Positions 27,056-35,484 are shown, counted from the stretch's first letter. The stretch is DNA of 64,000 bases from Actinomycetota bacterium (GCA_019347575.1 JAHWKY010000025.1:1-64000), one strand, 5' to 3'. The notes: generated from the sequence alone by a model not told the origin. Numbers and translations: made by a program.

Positions 27056-27679
27056 TCACGCGCGCCGCGACCGAGCCGGCCGGGGCGTCGGTCGTCGGAA
27101 GGGCAGGACGTTGGACGGGGCGTGGCCGGCCACGACGGGGCCGGCCACGCCCGGTGGCTGGTGGCGGGGCGTGGCCGGCAGCTCCAGGCCCACCTCCGCG
27201 AGCGATCCCGCCAGGGCCTGCAGGCCCGCCTGCCAGCGCCGCTCGGCGGTGCAGGCCAGCTCGGAGGCGACCACCGCGCCGAACCAGGCCTTCCGACCGT
27301 CGAGGCCCGTGGCCCGGCCGAGTTCGGTGGCGGCCTCGACGGCGCGCCGTAGGGCCTCTCCGAGCAGGTCGTGGGCGTGGCGCTGGCGCGGCGGGGCGGT
27401 CGTCGCGGTCCACGCGCTCGCCGCCAGCCGCGCGCCATCCACGAGGGCGGCCACCGGCTCGCGGTCCACCGGCGTCGCAGCGGGCGGTTGACGCTCAAGT
27501 TGACGGCAGGCAGCGGCGAGCCCCGCGATCAGGCGCGGAGCGGCGGCCCGGGCCCGAGCGGTATCCGCGAGGTACGCCACGGCGCGGCGCCGGTCGACCG
27601 CGACCTGGACCCGCGACGACACCGCCGCGAGGAGCGGCGGCATCAGCTCCGTGCCGGACATCGAACGGGGGCGCCGCAC
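27056..27679 (-). CDS. Protein of unknown function, Ala/Arg-rich helical
   Basis: A 207-residue protein without recognisable domain. The GTG at 27679 is placed 6 bases after GGAGG; the ATG one codon upstream is too close to it. The sequence is mostly helical (VDRRRAVAYLADTARARAAAPRLIAGLAAACRQLE; LDGRKAWFGAVVASELACTAERRWQAGLQALAG) with a basic Pro/Arg tail. No signal peptide. Single-gene unit under promoter 27733-27760 with a perfect GGGTGA palindrome upstream. Being in the regulon is the best clue to its role. Confidence 0.6.
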   Translation of the reverse strand: MRRPRSMSGTELMPPLLAAVSSRVQVAVDRRRAVAYLADTARARAAAPRLIAGLAAACRQLERQPPAATPVDREPVAALVDGARLAASAWTATTAPPRQRHAHDLLGEALRRAVEAATELGRATGLDGRKAWFGAVVASELACTAERRWQAGLQALAGSLAEVGLELPATPRHQPPGVAGPVVAGHAPSNVLPFRRPTPRPARSRRA

Positions 27680-27732
27680 CATCGACCTCCTCGGCGGGCG
27701 CCTCGCGGGGAGCGACGTGCCCTCACCTACTG

Positions 27733-27760
27733 GTACGGATGAGAGGGGCCCGGAGTAACG
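27733..27760 (-). promoter_or_regulatory. Shared promoter element, copy B
   Basis: Minus strand: CGTTAC, 16 bases, CCGTAC, then CAGTAGGTGAGG. It lies about 54 bases before the GTG at 27679. A GGGTGA palindrome is centred 40 bases further upstream. Confidence 0.8.
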
Positions 27761-27787
27761 GCGGATCGCGGATCCAGCACCGCATCC

Positions 27788-27803
27788 GGGTGACAACTCA
27801 CCC
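27788..27803. promoter_or_regulatory. GGGTGA-N4-TCACCC operator (perfect), unit B
   Basis: GGGTGA-CAAC-TCACCC, a perfect 6-base inverted repeat. The centre is 40 bases upstream of the -35 box of copy B, which is an activator-like position. The rest of the 27761-28152 gap holds no gene I can support; it also contains the 38-base palindrome at 27948. Confidence 0.7.
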
Positions 27804-27947
27804 GGCGAGCGGGCTACCTCCCCCCGAGAGCGGGCTACGAGGCGGGCGCTCACGAGGCGGGGCGCTGGCCCAGGCGGCGACCATGATCGGGCCGAGCGCG
27901 ATGGACGTCCGTCCCCCCGCCAGCCGACCTCTTGGAGCCTGGACCTG

Positions 27948-27985
27948 CCACCGTCCCGTTCCGGATATCCGGAACGAGGCGGTGG
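27948..27985. repeat. 38-base near-perfect palindrome
   Basis: Outer arms CCACCG/CGGTGG and a perfect 20-base core centred on GGATATCC (27957-27976); only two of 38 positions break the symmetry. It lies in a gene-free stretch between two minus-strand genes. It could be a terminator of the small membrane gene at 28153 or a binding site for a dimeric protein. Confidence 0.85.
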
Positions 27986-28152
27986 TAAGTCGGCGGCGCC
28001 CGCGCCGTCCACAGGCTGAGGCTGCTCCGATGCCCCGTGGACTGGCGACCGCGCGAAGCCTCGCGCATGAGCGACGACCAGGACATCACCCAGGTGGAGG
28101 TTGGTCCGTAGCTCCCAAGCCGACCCCCGGGGCTCGAGTTCCTCATTTCGTC

Positions 28153-28404
28153 TCAGCTCGGCGCCCAACTCCGGAGGATGCGCGACGCGATCTGCATCGA
28201 GCCGACGCCGACCACCGCCGCGGTCGGGCCCCCCTCCGCCAGCCCGAGCAGGCCGAAAGCGAGCACCAGCACGCACACACCGACCACGCGCCACGGAGGC
28301 GGCGTCCGATCGCGACCGGAGCCGTAGCCGTGGCCATCCGCGATCAGACTCAGATGACCACTCGTGGGGGTCGCCGCCTCGTGCCGCTCGCCGCTACCTC
28401 GCAT
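28153..28404 (-). CDS. Small two-helix membrane protein
   Basis: An 83-residue protein with a hydrophilic N-terminus and two closely spaced hydrophobic segments (VVGVCVLVLAFGLLGL and GPTAAVVGVGSMQIASRIL). The ATG at 28404 has an excellent GGGAGGGG box 6 bases upstream, which is the main support for it being real. No family recognised. No copy of the shared promoter precedes it. Confidence 0.6.
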   Translation of the reverse strand: MRGSGERHEAATPTSGHLSLIADGHGYGSGRDRTPPPWRVVGVCVLVLAFGLLGLAEGGPTAAVVGVGSMQIASRILRSWAPS

Positions 28405-28640
28405 GGCCTTCCCCTCCCGGACGGGTGATGACAGGACCGTAACAACACGCTCGTACCTCGTCAGCCCGCATGCCCACGAAGCTGTGGATAACTCGTTCGA
28501 GGGCGGCGGCGCGCGGTCTTCGTTGGGACTGCGGTCCGGCTGACATGCGGCTGGGTGCCGGCGCTCCGGCGCCTCGGTGGTCGCGCCTCGTCACCTGGAC
28601 GAGCGTCACCAGCCCGACGCCCCGCGACCGCGCGTCACAC

Positions 28641-29354
28641 TCACGCGAACAGCTCGCTCGCGACGAGCTGCGCGGCGATCGCGGTGACGGTGCCGGACGC
28701 GACGGCCACGACGCGCGCCGGCCACGGATCCAGCCAGCGGTAGTGGCGCCGCACCTCCGGGGGCGCGCGCCGCACCCGCCGACGCCCCGCGAGGGTCCAC
28801 AGCCACGAGATCAGCAGGCAAGCCACCGCGCCCACCGTGTGGTGACCGCGGTCGAGGCTCCGCTGCGACACGATCACGCTCGCCACGGCCAGGAGCACGC
28901 CGACGGTGCCGGATGCCGCCAAGAAGGCGCCCACGATCGTTGCCTCCAGCGCCACGACCCGGGCCGACGCCGTCGCTCGCTCGATGGCTCGCCCCTCCGA
29001 GTCCCGCAGCCGCGCCGCCAGCTCTCGCTCCCGAGCACGGGCGCGCTCGGCCTCGGCGACCGCCCGAGCCAGCGACGCGGCGTCAGACACCGCCGCCTCG
29101 CGGAGCCGATCCGTCTCCTCCGCCGCATCCGAGCGGACCCGTGAGACCTCGTCCTCGCGCTCGGCGATGCGCTCCCGGTCCCGACGGTGCATCGCGATGA
29201 GTTCGTCGCGGACCAGCTCCCGCTCGTGGTCGCGGTCGTCGGTCAGTGCGAGCCTGCGCCGCAGCTCGCCGTTGACGAGCATGCGTGCGACCGTGGCCTC
29301 GCTGAGGTGCTCGGCGCCCTCGAAGCGCGACAGCGCGCGCAGGACCTGGATCAC
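28641..29354 (-). CDS. Coiled-coil membrane protein, partner of the PIN gene
   Basis: A 237-residue protein. A long charged coiled coil (residues ~20-140: HERELVRDELIAMHRRDRERIAEREDEVSRVRSDAAEETDR...) is followed by two or three membrane helices (ATIVGAFLAASGTVGVLLAVASVIV; TVGAVACLLISWLWTLAG; VVAVASGTVTAIAAQLVASE). The GTG at 29354 shares GTGA with the stop of the PIN reading frame, so it was translated with it. No function known. The intact state of this gene contrasts with its broken neighbour. Confidence 0.72.
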   Translation of the reverse strand: MIQVLRALSRFEGAEHLSEATVARMLVNGELRRRLALTDDRDHERELVRDELIAMHRRDRERIAEREDEVSRVRSDAAEETDRLREAAVSDAASLARAVAEAERARARERELAARLRDSEGRAIERATASARVVALEATIVGAFLAASGTVGVLLAVASVIVSQRSLDRGHHTVGAVACLLISWLWTLAGRRRVRRAPPEVRRHYRWLDPWPARVVAVASGTVTAIAAQLVASELFA

Positions 29355-30493
29355 CGCCCCCTCAGCGTCCTGTGCAGCTCGACTCCACGGTTCCGGCACA
29401 GCGCGAGGAGGTTGTCGATGATCTCGTCGAAGTAGCGTTGCGGGTCGCGCACACCGCCGGCCCGCGCCTGCTCGATGAACCCGGCGACGAGCCCGTTGAA
29501 CCGCACGCTGGCCGCTGCCCTGGCGAGGTTGGGGCGGAGCACGATCCCCCGGCACGTCTGCTGGGCCCTGATAAGCGCGGCCTTGGCCTCCTCGAGGGTG
29601 ATGGGGAGCACGCGGAGCTGGATGGCGACCCGGTCGTGGTGACGGTCGGAGCACCTCCAGCAGGTGGCGGACCGCGGAGTTGGCGGGGTGGACGTGCAGA
29701 CCGAGCACCGAGAACAGCACGTTGGTGTCGAGGAAGCACACGAACTCCGCCGGCTCCTCCACGGTCGCTCGCAGCTCCTTCAGCACGACCTCGTCGAGTC
29801 CGGCAGCGCGCAGCACGAACGACGTCGTCATGTGGCGCAGCAGGTAGTCACGGACGGCCCGGCTCGTGGGATCGAGGAACTCGGCGATGGCGGCCAGCAG
29901 CTCCACCCGGTCCACCTCGCCGTAGCGCTCGACGAACGGATCGACGTACGTCGCCGGGTCGAACCGGAGCACGTCGCCGCGCAGCATCTCGTACGTGCGG
30001 GCGCCGAGCCGGCCGACCAGGGGCAGCAGCAGGGGTCTCGTTGAACGCCGACCAGGCGCCCGCGAGGTCGATGCCCCTCGAGCAGTGCCGGCGGAGGCTC
30101 TGCTCGAACCGTCCCTGTGCCCTGGCATCGATGAGCCTGCTGCTGTCAACCTGCTCCTCGACGTGGATCCGGCCGGTTTCGGTCAGGGCGTAACTGCCAC
30201 CCGACACGGCGACCTGCTCGGGCGCCAGGTCGCGCAGGATCGCCTCGCACCGCAGCGCGTCGAGGTCGACGCCGAGGTCCCCGAGCGGTGTCGCTGACCT
30301 CGACCGGTGTCAGTGGCGACCCCGCCAGCCACAGCGCGCCCAGGGCGAGGTGCCGGCACGCCCGCCCCCACCAGTCGGTGTCGTTGAGCTCCACGAGGTG
30401 GATGAGGTCGACCACGCCCCTCGAGAGGATCATCGCGAGCGGTGCTCCTGTGCTCGGCAGCGTGCGCGGCAGCGTCGGGGCGGGGGTCCCCAC
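29351..30493 (-). pseudogene. PIN-domain protein gene with three frameshifts
   Basis: Four fragments in shifting frames make one protein: (1) MILSRGVVDLIHLVELNDTDWW... to ~30290; (2) LGDLGVDLDALRCEAILRDL...LAGAWSAFNE to ~30035; (3) LLLPLVGRLGARTYEMLRGD...EFVCFLDTNVLFSVLGLHVHP to ~29655; (4) DRHHDRVAIQLRVLPITLEEAKAALIRAQ... to the stop. Each shift needs one extra base; the second falls in a CCCC run (near 30035). FLDTNVLFSVLGL is the first-aspartate motif of a PIN nuclease, with an N-terminal helical region. Start could be GTG 30493 or the internal ATG ~20 codons later. It is either decayed or contains sequencing indels. Confidence 0.7.
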
Positions 30494-30535
30494 CCGCTCG
30501 TGACAGGCGCGGCGCGCGACCCACCCTGTCTGTAG

Positions 30536-30563
30536 GTACGGCTGAGCGACCCGGCCGGTTACG
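30536..30563 (-). promoter_or_regulatory. Shared promoter element, copy C (PIN operon)
   Basis: Minus strand: CGTAAC, 16 bases, CCGTAC, then CTACAGACAGGG. 42 bases before the GTG at 30493. Operators lie at 30592-30630. Confidence 0.78.
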
Positions 30564-30591
30564 TCCGAGTTGGAACTTTCCCCCGGCAGAC

Positions 30592-30630
30592 GGGTGAACG
30601 CTCACCCGGTGAGCAGGTGAACGCCCACCT
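30592..30630. promoter_or_regulatory. Pair of GGGTGA-N4-TCACCC operators, unit C
   Basis: A perfect site GGGTGA-ACGC-TCACCC at 30592-30607 and a near-perfect one AGGTGA-ACGC-CCACCT at 30615-30630, centres 23 bases apart. The first is centred ~41 bases upstream of the -35 box of copy C, as in units B and K. Confidence 0.7.
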
Positions 30631-30767
30631 CCTCGACGTTGAAGCAGTCCCCTACTCGCCTCGGTTCGTCGCCCGACCCGAGGCCTGGAGGGTGCGGCTG
30701 GTCGGGTTGTCGACGGCGCCCGGATCCGATCAGGATCAGCCCGGCGCCGCCACTGCCGCGTGGTCGG

Positions 30768-30808
30768 CGCGAGGTCGCCTCGTCCGCCGACGTCGAGGCG
30801 ACCTCGCG
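30768..30808. terminator. Perfect 15-base-arm hairpin in the gap before tacA
   Basis: Arms CGCGAGGTCGCCTCG and complement with an 11-base loop. It lies in the ~320-base region (30631-30950) that otherwise has no gene I can support. No T-run on either side; it could be a remnant terminator or an mRNA structure. Confidence 0.4.
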
Positions 30809-30918
30809 GCCTGAACTCCGCATCGACACCCTCGCGGCCCCATCGGGTACGGCGAATGGCACATCGACGTGTCCGCGGGCGGAGGCGCGCACGCATGCGT
30901 CGAAGTCGCACCGTGGTG

Positions 30919-30937
30919 TCGTACGGCGTTCGTACGG
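30919..30937 (+). promoter_or_regulatory. Probable TacA operator
   Basis: Two TCGTACGG copies, each containing the palindrome CGTACG, repeat with an 11-base period just before the antitoxin start (30951). One helical turn between half-sites is typical for ribbon-helix-helix autorepressors. Confidence 0.5.
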
Positions 30938-30950
30938 GAAGAGGTCCGAG

Positions 30951-31505
30951 ATGGGGACAGCCGAGACCGAACGAGTCGAGGCTCGCCTGTCGCCGGGACA
31001 ACGACAGCGGATCGACCAGGCCACGGCCCTCGAGGGCCAGGCCCGCTCGTCCTCCATCGTCGCAGCGGCGACCGAGAGAGCCGAGCACGTGATCAGGGCG
31101 CGAATGACGACGGTCATCGCGTCAGCAGCAGCGCATCGTGTGATGGACCAGGTCGAGGCGCTCCACGACGAGCATGAACTCGATTCCTTCGAGTGCGGGA
31201 ACACCACGCTCAGCGGATGGCTCGAGTGTCACGCCCTCCAAGCGCGGGGTCGGGGCACGGGGATGTTCGTCCTCGTCGACGAGGGAGCTGGTTCCGTCGT
31301 CGGGTACTTCGCGATCGCGCCGCACCTGGTTGCGCGGGAGGAGGTACCTGCCCGGATCGCACGGGGCGCGCCGAACCAGATCCCTGCCATCCTTCGCGCC
31401 AAGCTCGGTGTGGGTCGCGCCGTCGACGTCGACCAGCGTGTAGCCGAGCGTGTCGGTGACGACCAGTCAGCTGCAGGAAGACCGCAACCGCACTGGCGCT
31501 CGTGA
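30951..31505 (+). pseudogene. TacA-like antitoxin fused in frame to a truncated TacT-like GNAT toxin
   Basis: 184 codons. Residues ~1-66 are a DUF1778/TacA-type ribbon-helix-helix antitoxin (ERVEARLSPGQRQRIDQATALEGQ...SIVAAATERAEHVIRARM). With no stop between, a GNAT toxin follows: HELDSFECGNTTLSGWLECHALQARGRG...VLVDEGAGSVVGYFAIAPHLVAREEVP...IPAILRAKLGV. The acetyl-CoA-binding Q/RxxGxG block that should come next is missing and unrelated residues end the frame. TacT toxins acetylate charged tRNAs. Here the toxin should be inactive. Start ATG 30951 follows GAGGTCCGAG. Confidence 0.72.
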
Positions 31506-31834
31506 CCGCGATGGGCCAGATGCTCCTCGCCGGCCCGGCCTACGCCGGCGCCGCGCAGTCCGGCGAGGAGCTCGAGCTCAGGTCGAGCCAGACGGTCAGC
31601 TTCTCGGGGACCACGACGGCCACGTTCGGGTTCGTGTCCACGCTCGGGACGGTGTCCGCCGCCGGTCACTCGCTGACGGGGATGGTCACCATCGGGTGCA
31701 CGATCCAGTCCGGCGGTGCGGCGACCGTCGCCGGCCACCACGTGGCCTTCTACATCAACCATGCCGGAAGCACCCTGGAGTTCACCGGCAGGGGGTTCGC
31801 GGGTCGACCGGGGGCTCGGCGACGGTCGCCCTAA
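31502..31834 (+). pseudogene. Broken gene for a small secreted protein
   Basis: The frame holds a secreted beta-rich protein: a signal core LALVTAMGQMLLAGPAYAGA, then LELRSSQTVSFSGTTTATFGFVSTLGTVSAAGHSLTGMV...VAFYINHAGSTLEFTG. Before GTG 31502 the same frame reads RKTATALAL, clearly part of the signal peptide, but a stop cuts it off with no start codon, so the N-terminus is lost. Near 31800 the frame also seems to shift (continuation GSTGGSATVALTDVRTRAVL in another frame). It begins where the toxin homology ends, suggesting a deletion junction around 31430-31460. Confidence 0.5.
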
Positions 31835-31984
31835 CGGACGTCCGCACCCGGGCAGTCCTGCGCTACCGGCGTGTCGAGGTTCATCGCCATCGGGGCGGTC
31901 AACCTCAGGTGACGGGAGGGCATGTCAGGATCGAGACGCCCCCGGTGAAGATGTCGCGTCATGGACGGCGTGTCGCCGCCCTCG

Positions 31985-33826
31985 TCATCCAGGCGCATGG
32001 TCAACCGAGTAATCGCCCGCCGCCAGCTCGACCAATTGCCGGAAGCATTCGCGGAGCTGCTCGGGTACCTCATCGGGATCAGTGAGTCGCGTTGCGAGTT
32101 CTACGAGGCACTCGGTCTTGGTCGACGGTCCTTGTTCCGACTGCTCACGTGCTAGGGCGAGCAACTTGTTGCTGAACTTCCCCTCCCCTCTCAGCTCGCC
32201 GATGTCCGTCGGTTTCCAGTCTTCGCCGTCGCGTCGTGGCCAGGCCTCGTTGGCCGTGCGGGCCCATAGGTCGTCGGTGAACAGGTCCTCGATCTCGCCG
32301 GGATCCCCGAGCAGGTGCATCTGGTCGGGCCTGATGCCGACGGCGCGGAGCTTCTCGGGAGTGAACAGGCTCCTGGTAGAACGGTCCTGCGTCGAGTCGC
32401 GGTCGATGATGAACTGCACCTCGCGGTTGTGGCTGGCCAGCCACCGGGCAACGTCCAACGCCCCGCGGTTGTTGTTTCCGGCTATGAGAGCGATGCCGCT
32501 CGACTGAAGGCTCATGCCGACGACCAAGCGGAAGAGGATCGGGAGGGCCTGTGCCTCGGTTGACCCTTCCACGGCCACGAAGACGCGCTCGTGCAGTAGC
32601 ACGCTGTTGCGGAGCCCCATGGCCGCTGAGATGGCGGCGAGATGGCGGTTGACCTCCTGATGTTCGTCGCTGAGTAGGCGGCTCACACGGGTGTGGCCAT
32701 CGACGAGCTGCAGGTGCACAACGTCAGCGATGTCGACCTTGTCGATGAGGTTCAGTGAGTGGGTCGCCACGAGAACACGGACGCTGTCGCGGGTCGACTG
32801 GTCACGGATGAGCTCTACGAGGTCGCGCTGGTTGGCGTAATCCAGGTGGGTGTCAGGTTCGTCGTACGCGATAACCACGGCTCTCTCGCCCGGGTCGGCC
32901 AATAGGTCTCTGGTCCATTCCCACACAGCCAGGGTCATGCGACGACGACGCCCCGCGCCTGAGTACTCGAGCGGCACGTCGATCCCAGCTTGCGTTCCCA
33001 CGTGCACCGCAACCTGCTGGAAGCCTTCACGGAACGATACGGACGGCGACACATGGATGTCGACGAGCTCAGGGCAGCGACGGAGGACGTGAGCGCAGAG
33101 GTCATCGGCGGCGTCCTGAAGGCGTTGCTGGAGTTGCCGCTCAGCCTCCCTCACCTGACCCACGATGGAGTCCTCGTCCAGAAGTTGTTCGAACGCTCCA
33201 CGGAGTGCCTGGTGGATTTCACTCCGTAGTTCCGGCTCACGTGTCGACGAGAACCTCAGGAGTCGGGGCAGCCTCGATGTCAGCGCTGCTGGGGCCGGTA
33301 CCCACGCCTGAGTGGTCCCACCCGCGGCGGCGAGCGTGCGGAGAGGTTCACGCCACGCCTCCGGCCTACGTGCGTCGCCCGATGGTTCGACACCGAGTTC
33401 CTGGGCCCGCTGGCGCAGCTCGGTCCTGTTCAAGGATCCCAGGCCCCGAAGCAGTGGCTCCTGCGGAACGGTCGCGAACATCTCGTAGGTGTCGTGCTCC
33501 CCGTCTCGCCGCACCCTGCGTACGTCAATGCGTCCATCGTCCACAGCGAGCAGCTCCCGGTCCTCCTCCGTGAGGTCGAACGTGCCGATTACGGCAGTCT
33601 GGGTTGCGACCTCCAGGGTGATCGCCCCTTCGGCGCTCGTGGACGGAGTCCTCGTCAGGTCGTCGTCGCTCAATCGGTGATCACCTAACAGGTACCCCAG
33701 GGCATCAAGGCACGCCGTCTTCCCTCCGGCGTTCGCGCCCGTGAGCACGGTCGGCCGTCCGAGGGGTATGACGCCCGTCGCCGCGAGGCAGCGGAAGCCT
33801 GTCACCTCGAACGAGACGAGATTCAT
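31985..33826 (-). CDS. OLD-family ATPase/TOPRIM nuclease
   Basis: A 613-residue protein with an N-terminal ABC-type ATPase and C-terminal TOPRIM domain. Walker A is TGANAGGKT (~residues 29-37), the signature region YSGAGRRRRM, Walker B VVIAYDEPDTHLD, and the H-loop VATHSLNLI. TOPRIM motifs are VAVEGSTEAQALP (catalytic Glu) and IDRDSTQD (Asp-x-Asp type). OLD proteins are DNA nucleases, several of which work in phage defence (GajA and others). The gene begins 15 bases after the small upstream gene, without its own clear ribosome site, so it is likely coupled to it. Confidence 0.87.
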   Translation of the reverse strand: MNLVSFEVTGFRCLAATGVIPLGRPTVLTGANAGGKTACLDALGYLLGDHRLSDDDLTRTPSTSAEGAITLEVATQTAVIGTFDLTEEDRELLAVDDGRIDVRRVRRDGEHDTYEMFATVPQEPLLRGLGSLNRTELRQRAQELGVEPSGDARRPEAWREPLRTLAAAGGTTQAWVPAPAALTSRLPRLLRFSSTREPELRSEIHQALRGAFEQLLDEDSIVGQVREAERQLQQRLQDAADDLCAHVLRRCPELVDIHVSPSVSFREGFQQVAVHVGTQAGIDVPLEYSGAGRRRRMTLAVWEWTRDLLADPGERAVVIAYDEPDTHLDYANQRDLVELIRDQSTRDSVRVLVATHSLNLIDKVDIADVVHLQLVDGHTRVSRLLSDEHQEVNRHLAAISAAMGLRNSVLLHERVFVAVEGSTEAQALPILFRLVVGMSLQSSGIALIAGNNNRGALDVARWLASHNREVQFIIDRDSTQDRSTRSLFTPEKLRAVGIRPDQMHLLGDPGEIEDLFTDDLWARTANEAWPRRDGEDWKPTDIGELRGEGKFSNKLLALAREQSEQGPSTKTECLVELATRLTDPDEVPEQLRECFRQLVELAAGDYSVDHAPG

Positions 33827-33841
33827 CCGTGGGTCGTCACG

Positions 33842-34393
33842 TCAGACGCGGCGGATCGTGTGGTGACAGTTCGGGACGTTCGGCAGCGAGAACGCTGTCG
33901 GGTCGCCAGGCGCTGGCCAGTACTTGGCCCGATGCCCGTCGTAGACGCTACGCACCGAGACCACCTTGCCCTCCAACGCCACGCATTCGCGTGCCGGCTC
34001 CCAGAGTGGTTCCGCAGCGCGGTAGATCTGGCAGCGTTCGCTGCCCTCATCGAGCAGTCGAGCCGACAATCCCCGGACGTACCAGGTGTTGAACTCGTTC
34101 AGCCCGAGAAGACGAGCACGCTGGCTGACGTTGACTGCCCGCTCGCCCATGGAGCCACTCTTGCGACGGAACGCTTGGTGGGTCTGCCACAGTTCGGCGT
34201 GATCGAACGCGGCTGTGAGCGTGTCATCATCTTCGGATTCCAGCGCCACGCGAACGAGCTCGGCGAAGGAAGCTCGACCCGTCGGTGACAGGTCGGCCCC
34301 GACGAACGGTAGGGCGGTCGCCTGCTCAGTATCGAACTCCGCGATCATGCACTCACGGGTTCTGTCATCGAGTTCCTCGAAGCGCATCCCCAT
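33842..34393 (-). CDS. Small protein of unknown function paired with the OLD nuclease
   Basis: A 183-residue soluble protein. The ATG at 34393 follows GGAGGAG; the frame is open 54 codons further. The C-terminal half (LNEFNTWYVRGLSARLLDEG, CQIYRAAEPLWEPARECVALEGKVVSVRSVYDGHRAKYWPAPGDPTAFSLPNVPNCHHTIRRV) reads like the end of phage minor-capsid/Mu F-like domains, which finish with a Cys...LEG...PNCxH pattern. This likeness is by eye only. First gene of the operon behind promoter 34417-34444. Confidence 0.68.
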   Translation of the reverse strand: MGMRFEELDDRTRECMIAEFDTEQATALPFVGADLSPTGRASFAELVRVALESEDDDTLTAAFDHAELWQTHQAFRRKSGSMGERAVNVSQRARLLGLNEFNTWYVRGLSARLLDEGSERCQIYRAAEPLWEPARECVALEGKVVSVRSVYDGHRAKYWPAPGDPTAFSLPNVPNCHHTIRRV

Positions 34394-34416
34394 CGGCCTC
34401 TCCTCCTCACCTATTA

Positions 34417-34444
34417 GTACGGATGGCCGAGGTCTGCGGTTACG
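34417..34444 (-). promoter_or_regulatory. Shared promoter element, copy D (OLD operon)
   Basis: Minus strand: CGTAAC, 16 bases, CCGTAC, then TAATAGGTGAGGAGG, which runs straight into the ribosome site. 23 bases before the ATG at 34393. Confidence 0.8.
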
Positions 34445-34827
34445 GTGGGTTCTTTCCGTCGCGGAACTCCGCGTGAGGAGGCAGACGAGGGTCGCGCCGC
34501 TTTTCCGGCCAACGAGACCCTGGGACCGTTGCGGAGTCCCGTTCAGTCGTAACACCGTTCACGGCGATGGCTACGGGCGCGTCTCGACGATGGCATGCAC
34601 GAACCGGTGCTGTTGGACAACTACAGCACCCACCGCGACACCGACTCGCCCGGCCAAAGTGCTCCGCGATCCCTCAGCGCCTACCGCGGCCGCTGAAGTG
34701 GGGACTCCGTGACGCCAGGATCTCTCGGTCCCTCGATACGACGACGGCGTCATCGTGCTCCAAGAGGTGGCATACACGTTCCGGATTCGATTCATCCTGG
34801 CGATGGTCGAAATCGAGGTGATCCTCC

Positions 34828-35484
34828 TCAGACCTCCCATTCCCAGGTCACCGATACGACCGAGTTGTCCTCACCTTCGAGCGCGGGGCACCGAACCGTG
34901 CCCGTGGACTCGTCGGCGCCGAGCGTGATCTGGCACGGCTCGAGTGTTCTGGAGTAGGTCCGGGTCTGGCGGAAGTTCCCGGGGGTCAAGTCGGCGTCCG
35001 GGTCCTCAACCTCGGCCGTGATCAGGAACGCGTTGCTCAACTCGCCGGGCCCGGCGATCTCGTCCTCGTCCGCAGCCATCCCCTGGCCTGCGGGGATCTC
35101 GTAAGTCCCCTCCTCGCTGCGGGGACCGACGAGGTCGAACGCCAGGCGGAAGTGGCGGCTGTCGTCGATCGCCTCGAGGTTCTCCAGGCCGATGGACAGG
35201 AAGTGGAGGTCCGTTGAGAGCTCACCACCCGTGATGAGCAGTTCGACGTCGCTCTCCCATTCGAACTCCTCGTCCCCGGACACGGTGACCTGGAGGTGCA
35301 CCGGCTCCATTCGAGACGTGATCGGCCCCTCGGGCTGTGCCTCGCCCGTGGGCGTGGTGGCATCGGGTGTCGGGTCGTCCGTCGCCGTCGGCGACGGTGC
35401 GGGGCTAGCGGCTTCCTCGGACGCGGTACAGGCTGCGAGCGAAGCCAGTCCCGCGACCAGACAGAACGTCAGGGCCCGCCTCAT
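34828..35484 (-). CDS. Lipoprotein of unknown function, end of the SpaA/ABC operon
   Basis: A 218-residue lipoprotein. ATG at 35484 with GAGGGA upstream; signal RRALTFCLVAGLASLAACTAS with lipobox LAAC, then a Pro/Thr/Asp linker and a beta-rich domain (PVHLQVTVSGDEEFEWESDVELLITGG...VVSVTWEWEV). No family recognised. It lies 10 bases after the preceding lipoprotein gene. The gap from 34556 to 34827 holds no gene I can support. Confidence 0.72.
   Translation of the reverse strand: MRRALTFCLVAGLASLAACTASEEAASPAPSPTATDDPTPDATTPTGEAQPEGPITSRMEPVHLQVTVSGDEEFEWESDVELLITGGELSTDLHFLSIGLENLEAIDDSRHFRLAFDLVGPRSEEGTYEIPAGQGMAADEDEIAGPGELSNAFLITAEVEDPDADLTPGNFRQTRTYSRTLEPCQITLGADESTGTVRCPALEGEDNSVVSVTWEWEV

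Noticed and set aside
28483-28491. TGTGGATAA, a DnaA-box match, as a replication origin
   Set aside because: Single box, no cluster, no dnaA/dnaN genes and no AT-rich region nearby.
30639-30950. N-terminal extension of the TacA-TacT frame (about 100 codons)
   Set aside because: Composition is Pro/Arg-rich noise; the antitoxin homology begins just after ATG 30951, which follows a plausible ribosome site and operator.
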